Assembly: GCF_001418105.1 (NCBI RefSeq)
Contig: NZ_LIQI01000019.1
Span: 248,001-312,000 of the forward strand
DNA from: Lacinutrix himadriensis
Lineage (GTDB): Bacteria > Bacteroidota > Bacteroidia > Flavobacteriales > Flavobacteriaceae
Direction of reading: 5' to 3'
Length of the DNA stretch: 64,000 bases
The notes beneath the pieces are model-generated. The model had not been told where the DNA came from and ran no database searches. It saw only the letters and a program-made list of their open reading frames with translations. Positions 6,792 to 18,218 of this stretch are shown here, piece after piece. The position numbers and the translations under genes are program-made. The number at the start of each line of letters is the position of its first letter. The stretch's first letter is position 1.

Positions 6792-9650
6792 ATGGAATTA
6801 CAAAAATACCTTTATTTAATGCTTTTGATTTTTGTTTTTGGTTGCGAAAAAGATGATGAAAAGGTTGAAGTTGAAACTGAAAAAATAGTTAATGGTAGAA
6901 TAGTGTTTTCTAAAAATAATAATATTCCAGAATTATTAAAAATCGCAAGTTTTTCTGGAAAAACAGTTTTAGGAAGTGAAGATATACAGCAGCCAAATGA
7001 TTTACATGGTTTTGAATTTATTTTAGATGAAAATGATGAAATCATTTTTTTAAGTAGGAAATACCCTAATTATGCAGATAATGATATTTCTTCGAAGTCT
7101 ACAGCTTTATTTTTGGCAACTTTGAATTCAACCTTTAGAAAATTATCTGTAGATCAGAAGGTAGAGGTTATTGAACAAATTGTTTCAAATCAGAATTTTG
7201 TAAAAGCAGTAGAGATTCTAGATTCACAAGAAAATATTTCAATACAGAATACTGATTTTTTGAATAAGTTAGCTTTAACAACAAGAGAAGTTTTTTCTAA
7301 TCTAGTAGTTAGTAGAAATAGTAGTCAATTTGATTTACCAGTAACATCTTCTGAATTTAACGGTAATAACGTTAAAATAAAAAATATCTCTCCTTTTCAT
7401 GTGGGTATAGATGTTTACAAAGGGAGTTTATTAGTGCAAAACGAATTATTGGATTCTGATGAAGAATTGTCTTATGATTTAGAAAGCGAAAACACAGAAT
7501 ATACTTTTGTAGTTAGGTCAGGTTTTTTGCCTTTAGGTCAAACCATAACAGAAGCGGCGTTAAATGCATTTGAAGCAGACTATATTTCTCTTTTAGATGA
7601 AACAATTGGGATAGTATTGGCAAATGCTGTTGATGGAAACTGTTTGGTAGATACCCTTTCTACAATTTATAGTAATGTGAGTTTTGTGGCTTTTTATGAA
7701 GACAATAATGGAAATGCACTTAATACTTTTATTGATATTTTAACCTATGTTGGAGATAACTTTTTAGATGTCGTAGATAGTAGCTGTTTCAATATTGATA
7801 TGGGTAACTTTAGCGAAATATTTGATTTTTTCTCGGATTTGAGCTTTCTTCAATCTGTCAATGAGTATTATGAAGCAGCATATGTTTTTCCTTTATATGC
7901 TTTATATGAAAACAATGAAAACATATGTTATACTTATGTAAATAATGAAATTTTTGTTTGTGAAGATTCCCCTGTTTCCCCTGTTTTTAATCCAACACCA
8001 AGCAATAATTCAACCGATGTTCCTCTCTCGGGGCAATTAACATTTACACCAAGTACAAATACACCAAATGATGCTACATATAAAATATTTTTCGGTAGCA
8101 GTAGCAACCCTACAAATTTCAACATTAGTAGCTCACCAAATAACACATACTCTGGCACAGAAGAAGGAACAACTTATTATTGGAAAGTAGAAACTTTAAA
8201 TAATGACAATTCAGTTTTAGCAACTTCGCCAGTATGGAATTTCACTACATTAACATCAAGTAATTCAACACCAACTTTAACAACTAATTCAACAAATAAT
8301 GTTACTGAAACTTCTGCAACTAGCGGTGGAAATATCACTAACGATGGTGGTAGTAATGTTACAGCTAGAGGTGTTTGCTGGAGTACCAGTCCCAATCCCG
8401 ACGTAAATGACAATACAACTAACAGCGGAAGCGGAACTGGAAATTTCTCAAGTTCTATTGTTGGACTTAATACAAACACAACTTATTATGTAAAAGCTTA
8501 TGCCACAAATAGTGAGGGAACTAATTACGGTAATGAGTTAAATTTCACTACAACATCAAACAACAATACAACACCAACATTAACTACTAATTCAATATCT
8601 AGTATAACAGAAATATCTGCTTCTAGTGGTGGGAATATCACAAGCGACGGTGGAAGTAATGTTACAGCTAGAGGCGTTTGTTGGAGTACTAATCCTAATC
8701 CTGACATCAACGATAATACATCTAACAATGGAACTGGAACTGGAAATTTCTCAAGTACTATTTCTGGACTAATTACTAACACAACATATTATGTAAAAGC
8801 TTATGCTACAAATAGTGAAGGAACTAATTACGGTAATGAGTTAAACTTTACTACTACCAGTAATTCAGGTCAACCGAATATAATTGTAACAAATCAATTT
8901 GAAATTGATGATGATACAAGTGGTGGAAGTGATGGAAATAATAACGGAATACCAGAAGCTGGAGAAGAAATTGAATTAAGTGTACAATTACAAAATACAG
9001 GTACCGCTACTGCAACTAATGTTACAGCTGTTTTATCTACTAATGATAGTGAAATAAATATTACAGACGCAAACGAAACTTATGGTACAATCACGGTTGG
9101 TTCAACAGATTGGAATACTGATTTTGATTTTAACATTGACGTTAATTGCCCTACCAAAACAGTTGATTTTATACTTGACATAACTTCTGACCAAGGAAGT
9201 TGGCAACAAAGTTTCTCTTTGAATGTAGAAGGTTCAGGTGGTGGTAATCCTCAAGTAGATGTTGGAAATAATACACCAAGAGATAATTGTTCAGATACAG
9301 GTTCTTCAAATAATTACAAACTAGATTTAAATACTGTTTATTATAAGCAAAATTGGAATATAGATAATATTATAGGATATAGTTCAGACGGAAATAGAGG
9401 AATGTGGTATCGATTTGAAACTACAAATTCTGGTTCATATAATATTGGAGTTAGTTTTAATGGAAATGCAGGTTTTCAGTTATTTTCATCTTGTACATCT
9501 TCAAGCCCAATAATTACTTCTAACAGTTCTAGTGGTAATGCGGAAACAGCACAAGTGAATTTAAACGGAAATACAGAATATTTTATACGATTCTACGATA
9601 TTAATGATATTAATCCTGTAAATTTTGTGATAACGATAGAAAACAATTAA
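6792..9650 (+). CDS. large surface lipoprotein with fibronectin-like repeats
   Basis: A 952-residue predicted lipoprotein. A short hydrophobic signal ends in VFGC with Cys18 as the lipidation site, followed by acidic residues. Residues about 20-395 are unique. Residues about 396-490 form a fibronectin-III-like domain. Then come two nearly identical domains of about 100 residues (DNA 8268-8570 and 8571-8868), with GGNIT, ARGVCWST and TTYYVKAYATNSEGTNYGNE in each. Residues about 700-815 resemble a CARDB-type domain, and the C-terminus (about 820-952) a pre-peptidase C-terminal beta domain. No type IX sorting tail is seen. Likely a cell-surface adhesin or binding protein (inference). It lies alone between inverted 10-bp motifs. 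Confidence 0.8.
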   Translation: MELQKYLYLMLLIFVFGCEKDDEKVEVETEKIVNGRIVFSKNNNIPELLKIASFSGKTVLGSEDIQQPNDLHGFEFILDENDEIIFLSRKYPNYADNDISSKSTALFLATLNSTFRKLSVDQKVEVIEQIVSNQNFVKAVEILDSQENISIQNTDFLNKLALTTREVFSNLVVSRNSSQFDLPVTSSEFNGNNVKIKNISPFHVGIDVYKGSLLVQNELLDSDEELSYDLESENTEYTFVVRSGFLPLGQTITEAALNAFEADYISLLDETIGIVLANAVDGNCLVDTLSTIYSNVSFVAFYEDNNGNALNTFIDILTYVGDNFLDVVDSSCFNIDMGNFSEIFDFFSDLSFLQSVNEYYEAAYVFPLYALYENNENICYTYVNNEIFVCEDSPVSPVFNPTPSNNSTDVPLSGQLTFTPSTNTPNDATYKIFFGSSSNPTNFNISSSPNNTYSGTEEGTTYYWKVETLNNDNSVLATSPVWNFTTLTSSNSTPTLTTNSTNNVTETSATSGGNITNDGGSNVTARGVCWSTSPNPDVNDNTTNSGSGTGNFSSSIVGLNTNTTYYVKAYATNSEGTNYGNELNFTTTSNNNTTPTLTTNSISSITEISASSGGNITSDGGSNVTARGVCWSTNPNPDINDNTSNNGTGTGNFSSTISGLITNTTYYVKAYATNSEGTNYGNELNFTTTSNSGQPNIIVTNQFEIDDDTSGGSDGNNNGIPEAGEEIELSVQLQNTGTATATNVTAVLSTNDSEINITDANETYGTITVGSTDWNTDFDFNIDVNCPTKTVDFILDITSDQGSWQQSFSLNVEGSGGGNPQVDVGNNTPRDNCSDTGSSNNYKLDLNTVYYKQNWNIDNIIGYSSDGNRGMWYRFETTNSGSYNIGVSFNGNAGFQLFSSCTSSSPIITSNSSSGNAETAQVNLNGNTEYFIRFYDINDINPVNFVITIENN
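8268..8868 (+). repeat. two in-gene tandem repeats of about 300 bp
   Basis: Two consecutive units encode nearly identical domains inside the lipoprotein gene. They start at 8268 and 8571 with the same phrase (TPTLTTNS) and end with the same phrase (ELNFTTTSN). Divergence is mostly synonymous, consistent with duplication and selection on the protein. Confidence 0.85.
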
Positions 9651-9826
9651 TACTGCACACAACAATGTATAAAAATAAGGCTTAAATTAGAACTAAATTT
9701 AAAAGTCATTGCACTTTTGCTACATCTGGTTTTCCTTCGGAAAATCCTCGCACACAAAAACGCACTATTCTTATACGTAACCGTTACCTGCAATATGACA
9801 ACTCAAATGAAAGAATACTAAAAAAA
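9651..9826. other. structured palindromic element between accessory genes
   Basis: The region starts with TGCACACAAC (9654-9663). Outer arms around 9666-9679 and 9764-9776 are largely complementary. Inner arms GCACTTTTG and CAAAAACGC also pair. The centre is a tight hairpin at 9728-9747 (GGTTTTCC, loop TTC, GGAAAATCC). After it comes CGTAACCGTTACCTGCAATA. The whole could fold as one long hairpin. I recall similar sequences flanking accessory genes in many flavobacteria. Its function is unknown. Confidence 0.6.
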
Positions 9827-10957
9827 ATGGATGGAGGATATTATGCTATAAAAGGATTTGAATATCAAATTGATAAGAATATACTTGAGATTCTTAAAGA
9901 AACAGATGAAAAAAAAGCAATAAATATTGAACAAAATCAAGATATAGATTCAGTTGATTTTGTAATGCAAGTAAAATACAAAGAAGCAACTAAATTCACT
10001 CCATCTGCAATTAAAAAACCTGTAATCCAACTTATAGACGAATTCATAAAAAACAATTCGAAACAATATATTCTGTATTGTTATTTCAAAGATTTTAATG
10101 GTTACACAGAATCCACTTCTATTGATTCAATTTTAGGCTCTTCAAAATCAAATTATACTCAACAGCAAAAAAATGACTTTAAAAAGTCTTTCAAATTAAA
10201 TTTTGCTTCTCAATTTGATATTCAATTAGAACAAACTATTCGTGAAATACAAAAATTAAATTACAATGAAGATGAATCTATTATATTCCATAGTAGAGCA
10301 TCTAATTTTTTAAGAAGTTTAGTAGTAAATAATTCCCCAAGTAATATATCAAAGAGGACTTGTACTAAGCAAGATTTAATAAATCTTTTTAAAAATGATA
10401 GAAAAGTAATTTTTGATAATAGTTTTAGGTTTTTTAAAGGAGAGGATTTGTATTTCAAAAAAATGAAGAATGAGTTTTTCACTTTTAATAATATTGATAA
10501 AACTATTAGGTTTTTTATAATCGAACTTGATGGTTTAGAAAGTATCTCAGAAATAACATTGCTACTAAAAAAAATAAGCGAAAAATGTTTTAAAAAATTA
10601 ACGAGGGATGTTAAGGGAGAAGCACCTTTTATTTTTATTCACAATATCGATTCAAATAATATTATAAAAGTGAAAGAAAAATTAGTAGAGAATGAAATAA
10701 TATTCAAAGACGGTTATGATTTCTTAAATAGTCAATTTAACTTGAATTCAATTACTTTAAAATCATCAAAAGAAAATAGAATTTCACTTAAATTAATAAA
10801 TAATAAAAATGAATTAAACAAAGTCATTGACTTCAATTTCAATACCTTGAAAAAGGTTTATCAATTTTACAAAAGTAAACCAATCGAAATAAGTCAAGAT
10901 GTTACAGAAACTAAAATTGCGATTCAAAATGCAAATGAAATATTAAAAGTAATATAA
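9827..10957 (+). CDS. DUF4297-like putative nuclease of a HerA defence pair
   Basis: A 376-residue soluble protein. The N-terminus (YYAIKGFEYQ) leads into a restriction-endonuclease-like signature: Glu35, then Asp39/Asp41/Asp44, then QVK at 48-50 with Lys50 as the presumed catalytic Lys. The order E..D..QxK, about ten residues apart, is typical of the DUF4297/Cap4-type dsDNA nuclease domain. The rest (about 150-376) is Lys/Asn-rich with no motif I know, and may be the part that contacts the ATPase. The HerA gene starts 6 nt after the stop, so they are translationally coupled. Known family context: DUF4297 plus HerA is a reported anti-phage system. The nuclease assignment here rests on motif inspection only. 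Confidence 0.7.
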   Translation: MDGGYYAIKGFEYQIDKNILEILKETDEKKAINIEQNQDIDSVDFVMQVKYKEATKFTPSAIKKPVIQLIDEFIKNNSKQYILYCYFKDFNGYTESTSIDSILGSSKSNYTQQQKNDFKKSFKLNFASQFDIQLEQTIREIQKLNYNEDESIIFHSRASNFLRSLVVNNSPSNISKRTCTKQDLINLFKNDRKVIFDNSFRFFKGEDLYFKKMKNEFFTFNNIDKTIRFFIIELDGLESISEITLLLKKISEKCFKKLTRDVKGEAPFIFIHNIDSNNIIKVKEKLVENEIIFKDGYDFLNSQFNLNSITLKSSKENRISLKLINNKNELNKVIDFNFNTLKKVYQFYKSKPIEISQDVTETKIAIQNANEILKVI

Positions 10958-10963
10958 TAAACT

Positions 10964-12739
10964 ATGGAAAATTCAAAAGAAGCAACCGAACCAATTGCAG
11001 AAGTAATTGCTGTATATCCAAATAGAGTCAAAATATCAATTGACGATTTAAGCAAATTTTCTACAATTGACAGCCAACTAGAAAAGTTGCGAGTTGGCTC
11101 ATACTTAGAAGTTTCAGATGATGAAAACCATAAATTAATCGTTATTATAGAAAGTTACTCTATAGAATATAAAGAAGAGAAAATAATAGAAGAAAGTGGT
11201 GATGAAAGAATCCTAAAAAACAAAAGATATATTATAGAAGCAAATCCTCTCGGAACTTTAGTTAATGATAAATTTCAAAGAGGTGGTGATTCATTAACTA
11301 TTCCACCAACAAAAGTAAAACCAGCAAGTGCAAAAGATATTGAAAAAATATATCAATCTGACATTAACGAAAATGAAAAATTTTCTTTTGCTACTCTTTT
11401 GACAAACAAGGATATTGAAGTACCAGTAAATGGTAATAAATTCTTTAATAAACATTTTGCAATTGTAGGCTCTACTGGTTCAGGTAAATCTCATACAGTT
11501 GCAAAAGTATTACAAGAAGCAGTAAGTTCTAAAAATGGAGGATATAATGGACTTAACAATTCTCATATTGTGATTTTTGACATTCACGGAGAATATAAAA
11601 AAGCATTTCCTGATTCAAGTTACATCGACATAAACAACCTCACATTACCTTATTGGCTATTAAATAGTGATGAATTAACGGAACTTTTTATAGATACAGA
11701 TGCAAACGACCATAATCAAAGAAGTGTTTTTCAAGAAGCAGTAACTTCGAATAAGAAAAAACATTCAACTGATGGAGATGAAGCAAAATCAAAAATTCAT
11801 TTTGATTCTCCATTGTATTTCGATATTAATGAAGTACTTCAATATTTAAAGTATCGAAATACTGAGCAAAAGCAAACTGATACTTCAATAATTTGGACAG
11901 AAAATGGTGAAGAATTTACTTTTTCAGAAGAAACTTCTGAAAAACTATTTAATGAAGGTCTTAAAATTAAAAAAGGAAGTGCCACAGGTACTTTAAATGC
12001 AAAGTTTATAAACTTTATAAATCGTTTACAAATTAAATTGAATGATAAAAGACTAGACTTCCTTCTTGATGAAAAGGCAAAAAAAATATCATTTGAAGAT
12101 ACCATTAAGCAATTTATTGGATATTCTAAAGAAGGCACTAAAAACTCAAATGTTACAATTATTGATTTAGGTGGTATACCATTTGAAGCATTAAGTATAA
12201 CTGTTTCCTTAATTTCAAGAATGCTGTTCGAATTTGGCTTTTACTATAAAAAGAAATTAGATGAAAATATTGATTGTGAAACACCAATTTTACTGCTTTA
12301 TGAAGAAGCACATAAATACGTCCCTAAAAGTGATTTAGTAAAATATAGGTCTTCTAAAACCGCTATTGAAAGAATTGCAAAAGAAGGACGTAAATACGGA
12401 GTAACTCTTGGAATAGTTAGTCAAAGACCTTCGGAAGTATCAGAAACAATATTCTCTCAATGCAATACATTTATTGCAATGAGATTGACTAATCCTGATG
12501 ATCAAAATTATGTAAAAAAACTATTACCTGATACAATGGGAAATATGACTGAAATGTTACCATCTTTAAAAGCAGGAGATGCATTGCTTGTTGGAGAATC
12601 CATTGCAATTCCATCATTAGTTCACTTAAATGAGTGTTCACCATCTCCAAAATCATCTGACATTAAATATATTGAAGTTTGGAAAGAAAAATGGAAAGAC
12701 GTAAATTTTGAAGATATAATCAAAGAATGGAAAAAATAA
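10964..12739 (+). CDS. herA: HerA-like hexameric DNA translocase ATPase
   Basis: A 591-residue ATPase of the HerA/FtsK superfamily. The N-terminal beta-rich domain (about 10-130) is followed by Walker A in VGSTGSGKSHTVAKV at residues about 166-180. A DIHGEY motif follows, then Walker B with LLLYEEAHKYVP near 445. The arginine-finger/sensor region has IAKEGRKYGVTLGIVSQRPSEVSETIFSQCNT. Length and order fit bacterial HerA proteins. By family it forms a hexameric ring that recruits the partner nuclease, and ATP binding and DNA sensing control cleavage. It lies directly after the nuclease gene (6-nt gap). Downstream is another repeat-like boundary, suggesting the pair moves as a unit. Confidence 0.88.
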   Translation: MENSKEATEPIAEVIAVYPNRVKISIDDLSKFSTIDSQLEKLRVGSYLEVSDDENHKLIVIIESYSIEYKEEKIIEESGDERILKNKRYIIEANPLGTLVNDKFQRGGDSLTIPPTKVKPASAKDIEKIYQSDINENEKFSFATLLTNKDIEVPVNGNKFFNKHFAIVGSTGSGKSHTVAKVLQEAVSSKNGGYNGLNNSHIVIFDIHGEYKKAFPDSSYIDINNLTLPYWLLNSDELTELFIDTDANDHNQRSVFQEAVTSNKKKHSTDGDEAKSKIHFDSPLYFDINEVLQYLKYRNTEQKQTDTSIIWTENGEEFTFSEETSEKLFNEGLKIKKGSATGTLNAKFINFINRLQIKLNDKRLDFLLDEKAKKISFEDTIKQFIGYSKEGTKNSNVTIIDLGGIPFEALSITVSLISRMLFEFGFYYKKKLDENIDCETPILLLYEEAHKYVPKSDLVKYRSSKTAIERIAKEGRKYGVTLGIVSQRPSEVSETIFSQCNTFIAMRLTNPDDQNYVKKLLPDTMGNMTEMLPSLKAGDALLVGESIAIPSLVHLNECSPSPKSSDIKYIEVWKEKWKDVNFEDIIKEWKK

Positions 12740-13139
12740 AGCAACTAACACCACATAAAATTAATGGCTAGTACTGGCCTACTAATATAAATTCAACTCA
12801 ATTCACTATTCGATTGTTTGCAATTAAAACCTACTTACCCTCTAACTGTTTATTTATTATTCTTTTACATACAGTTTTCCGTTGGCAACAATTAGTTTTC
12901 CTATTGTACAAATGTATTTTTTCTTATGCGCTTCTAATATTAAGTAATTGCTAAATTTTGAAAGGTTTCGGTTGGACCATGGTAAAGAATAAAAAAAACC
13001 GCAAACTATATGAAATTATTTTTTTATATTGCTGAAAATAAGCGAATTACAATTCTCCTTGTTTTCTTTTTTAAAAATTATTGCACACATACTTGTTCCC
13101 TAAAACTTGAAACATGAATCTTATAAAAAATCTAACCTT
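12740..13139. other. gene-free stretch with a cassette-edge-like sequence
   Basis: No coding region seen. Shortly after the HerA stop comes CTAACACCACATAAAATTAA, then an AT-rich stretch, then CCGTTGGCAACAA around 12870-12882. This arrangement resembles the ends of flavobacterial accessory-gene cassettes that I recall from other genomes. The rest is AT-rich and presumably contains the promoter of the methyltransferase. Confidence 0.5.
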
Positions 13140-13936
13140 ATGGAACAACCAAACCAAAACGCAGTACGAGCATACGAATTAGAAACTTGGTCGAGGTGCT
13201 CCCCAAGTTATAACGACACTTGGGCGACTTTAACCAATGAAACACTTCCGCTATTATTACGAAAAACAAAAGTAGACGCCAATCTGAAGGTTTTAGATAT
13301 TGGTTGTGCTGCAGGAAACTCCACAAGTAGAATTAGTGCATCTGGAGCAAAAGTTATTGGAATCGATTTTTCTCAAAAAATGATTGACCAAGCGAATGCT
13401 TCGCATCCAAACCTTACTTTTAAACAATCGGATGCCGAGAATATGCCACTAGAGGACAATAGTATGGATGTGGTAATCGCCAATTTTGTTGTGCATCATT
13501 TTGCCGAACCGATACCGTTTTTAAAGAAATTCATAGAGTTTTAAAACCTAACGGGAAATTTGCTTTTGCTGTTTGGGGAGCCAATGAAGAACAAAGTTCC
13601 TTGGGTGCTTTTTTTCAAGCCTTTGCAAAACATCACGAATTATCTGCACTACCACACGGACCACTATTTGGGGTTACCGATTTTGATACCTATAATGACA
13701 TTGCCACAAAGGCTAGTTTAAAAAATTTCCAGTTAGAAAAACTAGATACCAGTTGGAATATGGATTCGCTAGATCCTTTGATAAATGGTTGTTGGGATTG
13801 GGGGAATTTACATCTCTTTCCTGAAGGAAAACAAAAGGATATTAAAAACGATTTCGTTAAAAATTGTGATGCATTTATAAAAGGCAAAGGCTATTCTTTT
13901 CCACATTCGGCAATCATAGGCTATGGCGAAAAATAA
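13140..13936 (+). pseudogene. class I SAM-dependent methyltransferase split by a -1 frameshift
   Basis: Two frames together encode one methyltransferase of about 265 residues. The first (ATG at 13140, stop at 13542-13544) carries the SAM-binding motif LDIGCAAGNS, GIDFSQKMI and the motif III-like MDVVIANFVVHHF. The second, entered around 13526, continues EIHRVLKPNGKFAFAVWG and runs to 13936. The switch lies in a T-rich site where the zero frame reads T TTA AAG (13520-13526), a canonical -1 slippery heptamer. After the site the zero frame stops within six codons. It could be a one-base deletion (pseudogene), a homopolymer sequencing error, or programmed frameshifting. The substrate is unknown. 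The ATG at 13140 is preferred to an in-frame TTG at 13107. Confidence 0.75.
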
Positions 13937-13967
13937 AAATTGGAGGTAACACACCGCTAAAACAAAT

Positions 13968-14017
13968 AAAACGGCGTTTAAAAAAGGAACAAATCCAATT
14001 TTAAACGCCGTTTTTAT
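13968..14017. terminator. bidirectional terminator between convergent genes
   Basis: AAAACGGCGTTTAAAA and TTTTAAACGCCGTTTT are long complementary arms separated by about 16 nt, with A and T runs at the two ends. It can serve both the methyltransferase and the ankyrin gene. Confidence 0.85.
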
Positions 14018-14032
14018 TAAGAATATACTTCT

Positions 14033-14503
14033 TTATTTTAAGAGTGTAGCAATTTCTGTAAACCCTTTGTCTTCCGCATAATCTAAAGCGGTTTTATCTT
14101 CGTTATCTTTAATAGAAATATCTGCTTTATGCTCTAAAAGCAACTTCACGATGGCTACTTTATCATATTGCGTAGCAAAGGTTAAGGCAGTGGTTCCGTG
14201 ATTATTTATAGCATTTACATCTGCTCCATTTTCAATTAAATACTTCGCAAAAGCGACATTCCCTTTAAAACTCACACCTATTAAGGCCGTGTTTCCAGAG
14301 GCATCTTTATCATTAATTGGCGCATTGTTTTCTACTAGTATTTTGGTAGCAGCTTCATTATCAAAATACGTAGCTAAAATTAATGGTGTAAAACCACGTT
14401 GGTCTTTTGCTTCGGCTAGTCTTGGGTTTTCAGACAACAATGCTTTTAAAGTACTATTGTCTTTATTTTTTATGCTTTCAAAAACCTGTTCTACATTTTT
14501 CAT
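14033..14503 (-). CDS. ankyrin-repeat protein next to KatG
   Basis: A 156-residue protein made of four to five ankyrin repeats, recognisable by G-TPL-LA-- and ---LL-ENGADVNA-N-- patterns (for example GFTPLILATYFDN and GADVNAINNHGTTALTFAT). No signal peptide if translation starts at the ATG at 14503. The frame is open to 14563, but that extension looks like leader. It is 71 nt downstream of katG on the same strand. Catalase-linked ankyrin proteins (AnkB-like) are known in other bacteria and are thought to help catalase activity or assembly. The same role here is an inference from position. Confidence 0.85.
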   Translation of the reverse strand: MKNVEQVFESIKNKDNSTLKALLSENPRLAEAKDQRGFTPLILATYFDNEAATKILVENNAPINDKDASGNTALIGVSFKGNVAFAKYLIENGADVNAINNHGTTALTFATQYDKVAIVKLLLEHKADISIKDNEDKTALDYAEDKGFTEIATLLK

Positions 14504-14574
14504 GGTATACTTTTTTTCAATAAAAAAGGAATGGATTTTTAAATCCACTCCTTTTAAAATCACTATTCTTTATT

Positions 14575-17140
<2,566 letters not shown>

Positions 17141-17641
17141 ATGGCAACAGTAACCTTAAAAGGAAACCCAATACAAACTTCTGGAGAATTACCAAAAGTT
17201 GGCACCAAAGCACCTGATTTCACATTAACAACAACAGATTTAGGAAGTAAATCGCTTTCCGATTTTGCAGGAAGCAAAGTGGTATTAAACATCTTCCCTA
17301 GTGTAGACACAGGAACTTGTGCACAATCTGTTAGAACATTTAATAAAGAAGCGAGCACGTTAGATAATACCAAAGTACTTTGTATCTCTCACGATTTACC
17401 TTTTGCACAAGCACGTTTTTGTGGCGCTGAAGGTTTGGAAAATGTAGTAAATCTTTCCGATTATAAAGATGGAAGCTTCGGAAAAAACTACGGTTTAAAT
17501 TTTGTTAATGGACCTTTAGATACTTTACATTCTCGTTGTGTAGTAGTAATAGACGAAAACGGCATGATTACACATACCGAACAAGTACAAGAAATTGTGG
17601 ATGAGCCAAATTATAAAGCAGCATTAGAAGCTTTAAAATAA
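17141..17641 (+). CDS. tpx: thiol peroxidase Tpx
   Basis: A 166-residue atypical 2-Cys peroxiredoxin. The peroxidatic Cys is in PSVDTGTCAQSVRTFN at about residue 61, and the resolving Cys in FCGAEGLENV near 95, the spacing specific for Tpx. The N-terminus (VTLKGNPIQTSGELPKVG) and the LDTLHSRCVVVID segment are also typical, with an extra Cys in the latter. It reduces lipid and alkyl hydroperoxides using thioredoxin. It is divergent from katG. The diacylglycerol kinase gene starts 37 nt after its stop, on the same strand. Confidence 0.96.
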   Translation: MATVTLKGNPIQTSGELPKVGTKAPDFTLTTTDLGSKSLSDFAGSKVVLNIFPSVDTGTCAQSVRTFNKEASTLDNTKVLCISHDLPFAQARFCGAEGLENVVNLSDYKDGSFGKNYGLNFVNGPLDTLHSRCVVVIDENGMITHTEQVQEIVDEPNYKAALEALK

Positions 17642-17678
17642 AACATTCATAAAAAGAGGTCCCTTTAAAAGTTATACC

Positions 17679-18047
17679 ATGGCTAAAAAAGAATCTTTTC
17701 TTGTAAACAGACTTAAAAGTGTGAAATATGCTTTTAAAGGTGCCTTTTTATTACTTACCACAGAAAACAGTATTAAAGTCCAATTTTGTATTGGTATTAT
17801 CATGACCATTCTTGGGTTTTATTACCAACTTTCTGCTACAGAATGGATGATACAAATACTATGTATTGCGCTTATTTTGGCTTTAGAAGGAATGAATACT
17901 GCCATTGAAGAAATTGCAGATTTTATTCACCCAGCCCATCACCCAAAAATAGGTCTCATTAAAGACCTTGCTGCTGGCGCTGTTTTTATTTTTGCAATTG
18001 CGGCGTCTATTATTGGTTGCATCATATATATCCCAAAGATTTTTTAG
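17679..18047 (+). CDS. dgkA: diacylglycerol/undecaprenol kinase family membrane protein
   Basis: A 122-residue protein with three hydrophobic segments and the DgkA signature EGMNTAIEEIADFIHP near residue 70, whose Glu and Asn residues bind ATP-Mg. Short cytoplasmic N-terminus with basic residues (RLKSVKYAFKGAFLL). In non-proteobacterial lineages this family often phosphorylates undecaprenol rather than diacylglycerol; which substrate applies here is not visible. Placed between tpx and ftsK, as in related genomes. Confidence 0.9.
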   Translation: MAKKESFLVNRLKSVKYAFKGAFLLLTTENSIKVQFCIGIIMTILGFYYQLSATEWMIQILCIALILALEGMNTAIEEIADFIHPAHHPKIGLIKDLAAGAVFIFAIAASIIGCIIYIPKIF

Positions 18048-18127
18048 TATATTCCTTAGGAATTTATTTTCTTGAAAACATTGTTTACAATTTTTCAGAA
18101 TAAAGTTTCGTTACCATTTGTAATTTG

Positions 18128-18135
18128 TATTTTTG
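18128..18135 (+). promoter_or_regulatory. -7 box upstream of ftsK
   Basis: TATTTTTG matches TAnnTTTG and lies 83 nt before the ftsK start. The -33 side is weak (TTTC near 18106). Confidence 0.4.
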
Positions 18136-18218
18136 TTTCCATCGAAACAAAATTTATTTCAAAGCATATTCAGCAAAAAATTAGAAATTAAAGATTTTCA
18201 CTTTCGTGGAAAATAAGT

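Noticed and set aside
8177-8782. Antisense open frames over the fibronectin-like repeats
   Set aside because: They arise from the repetitive Thr/Asn-rich coding strand; both copies give the same artificial peptide.
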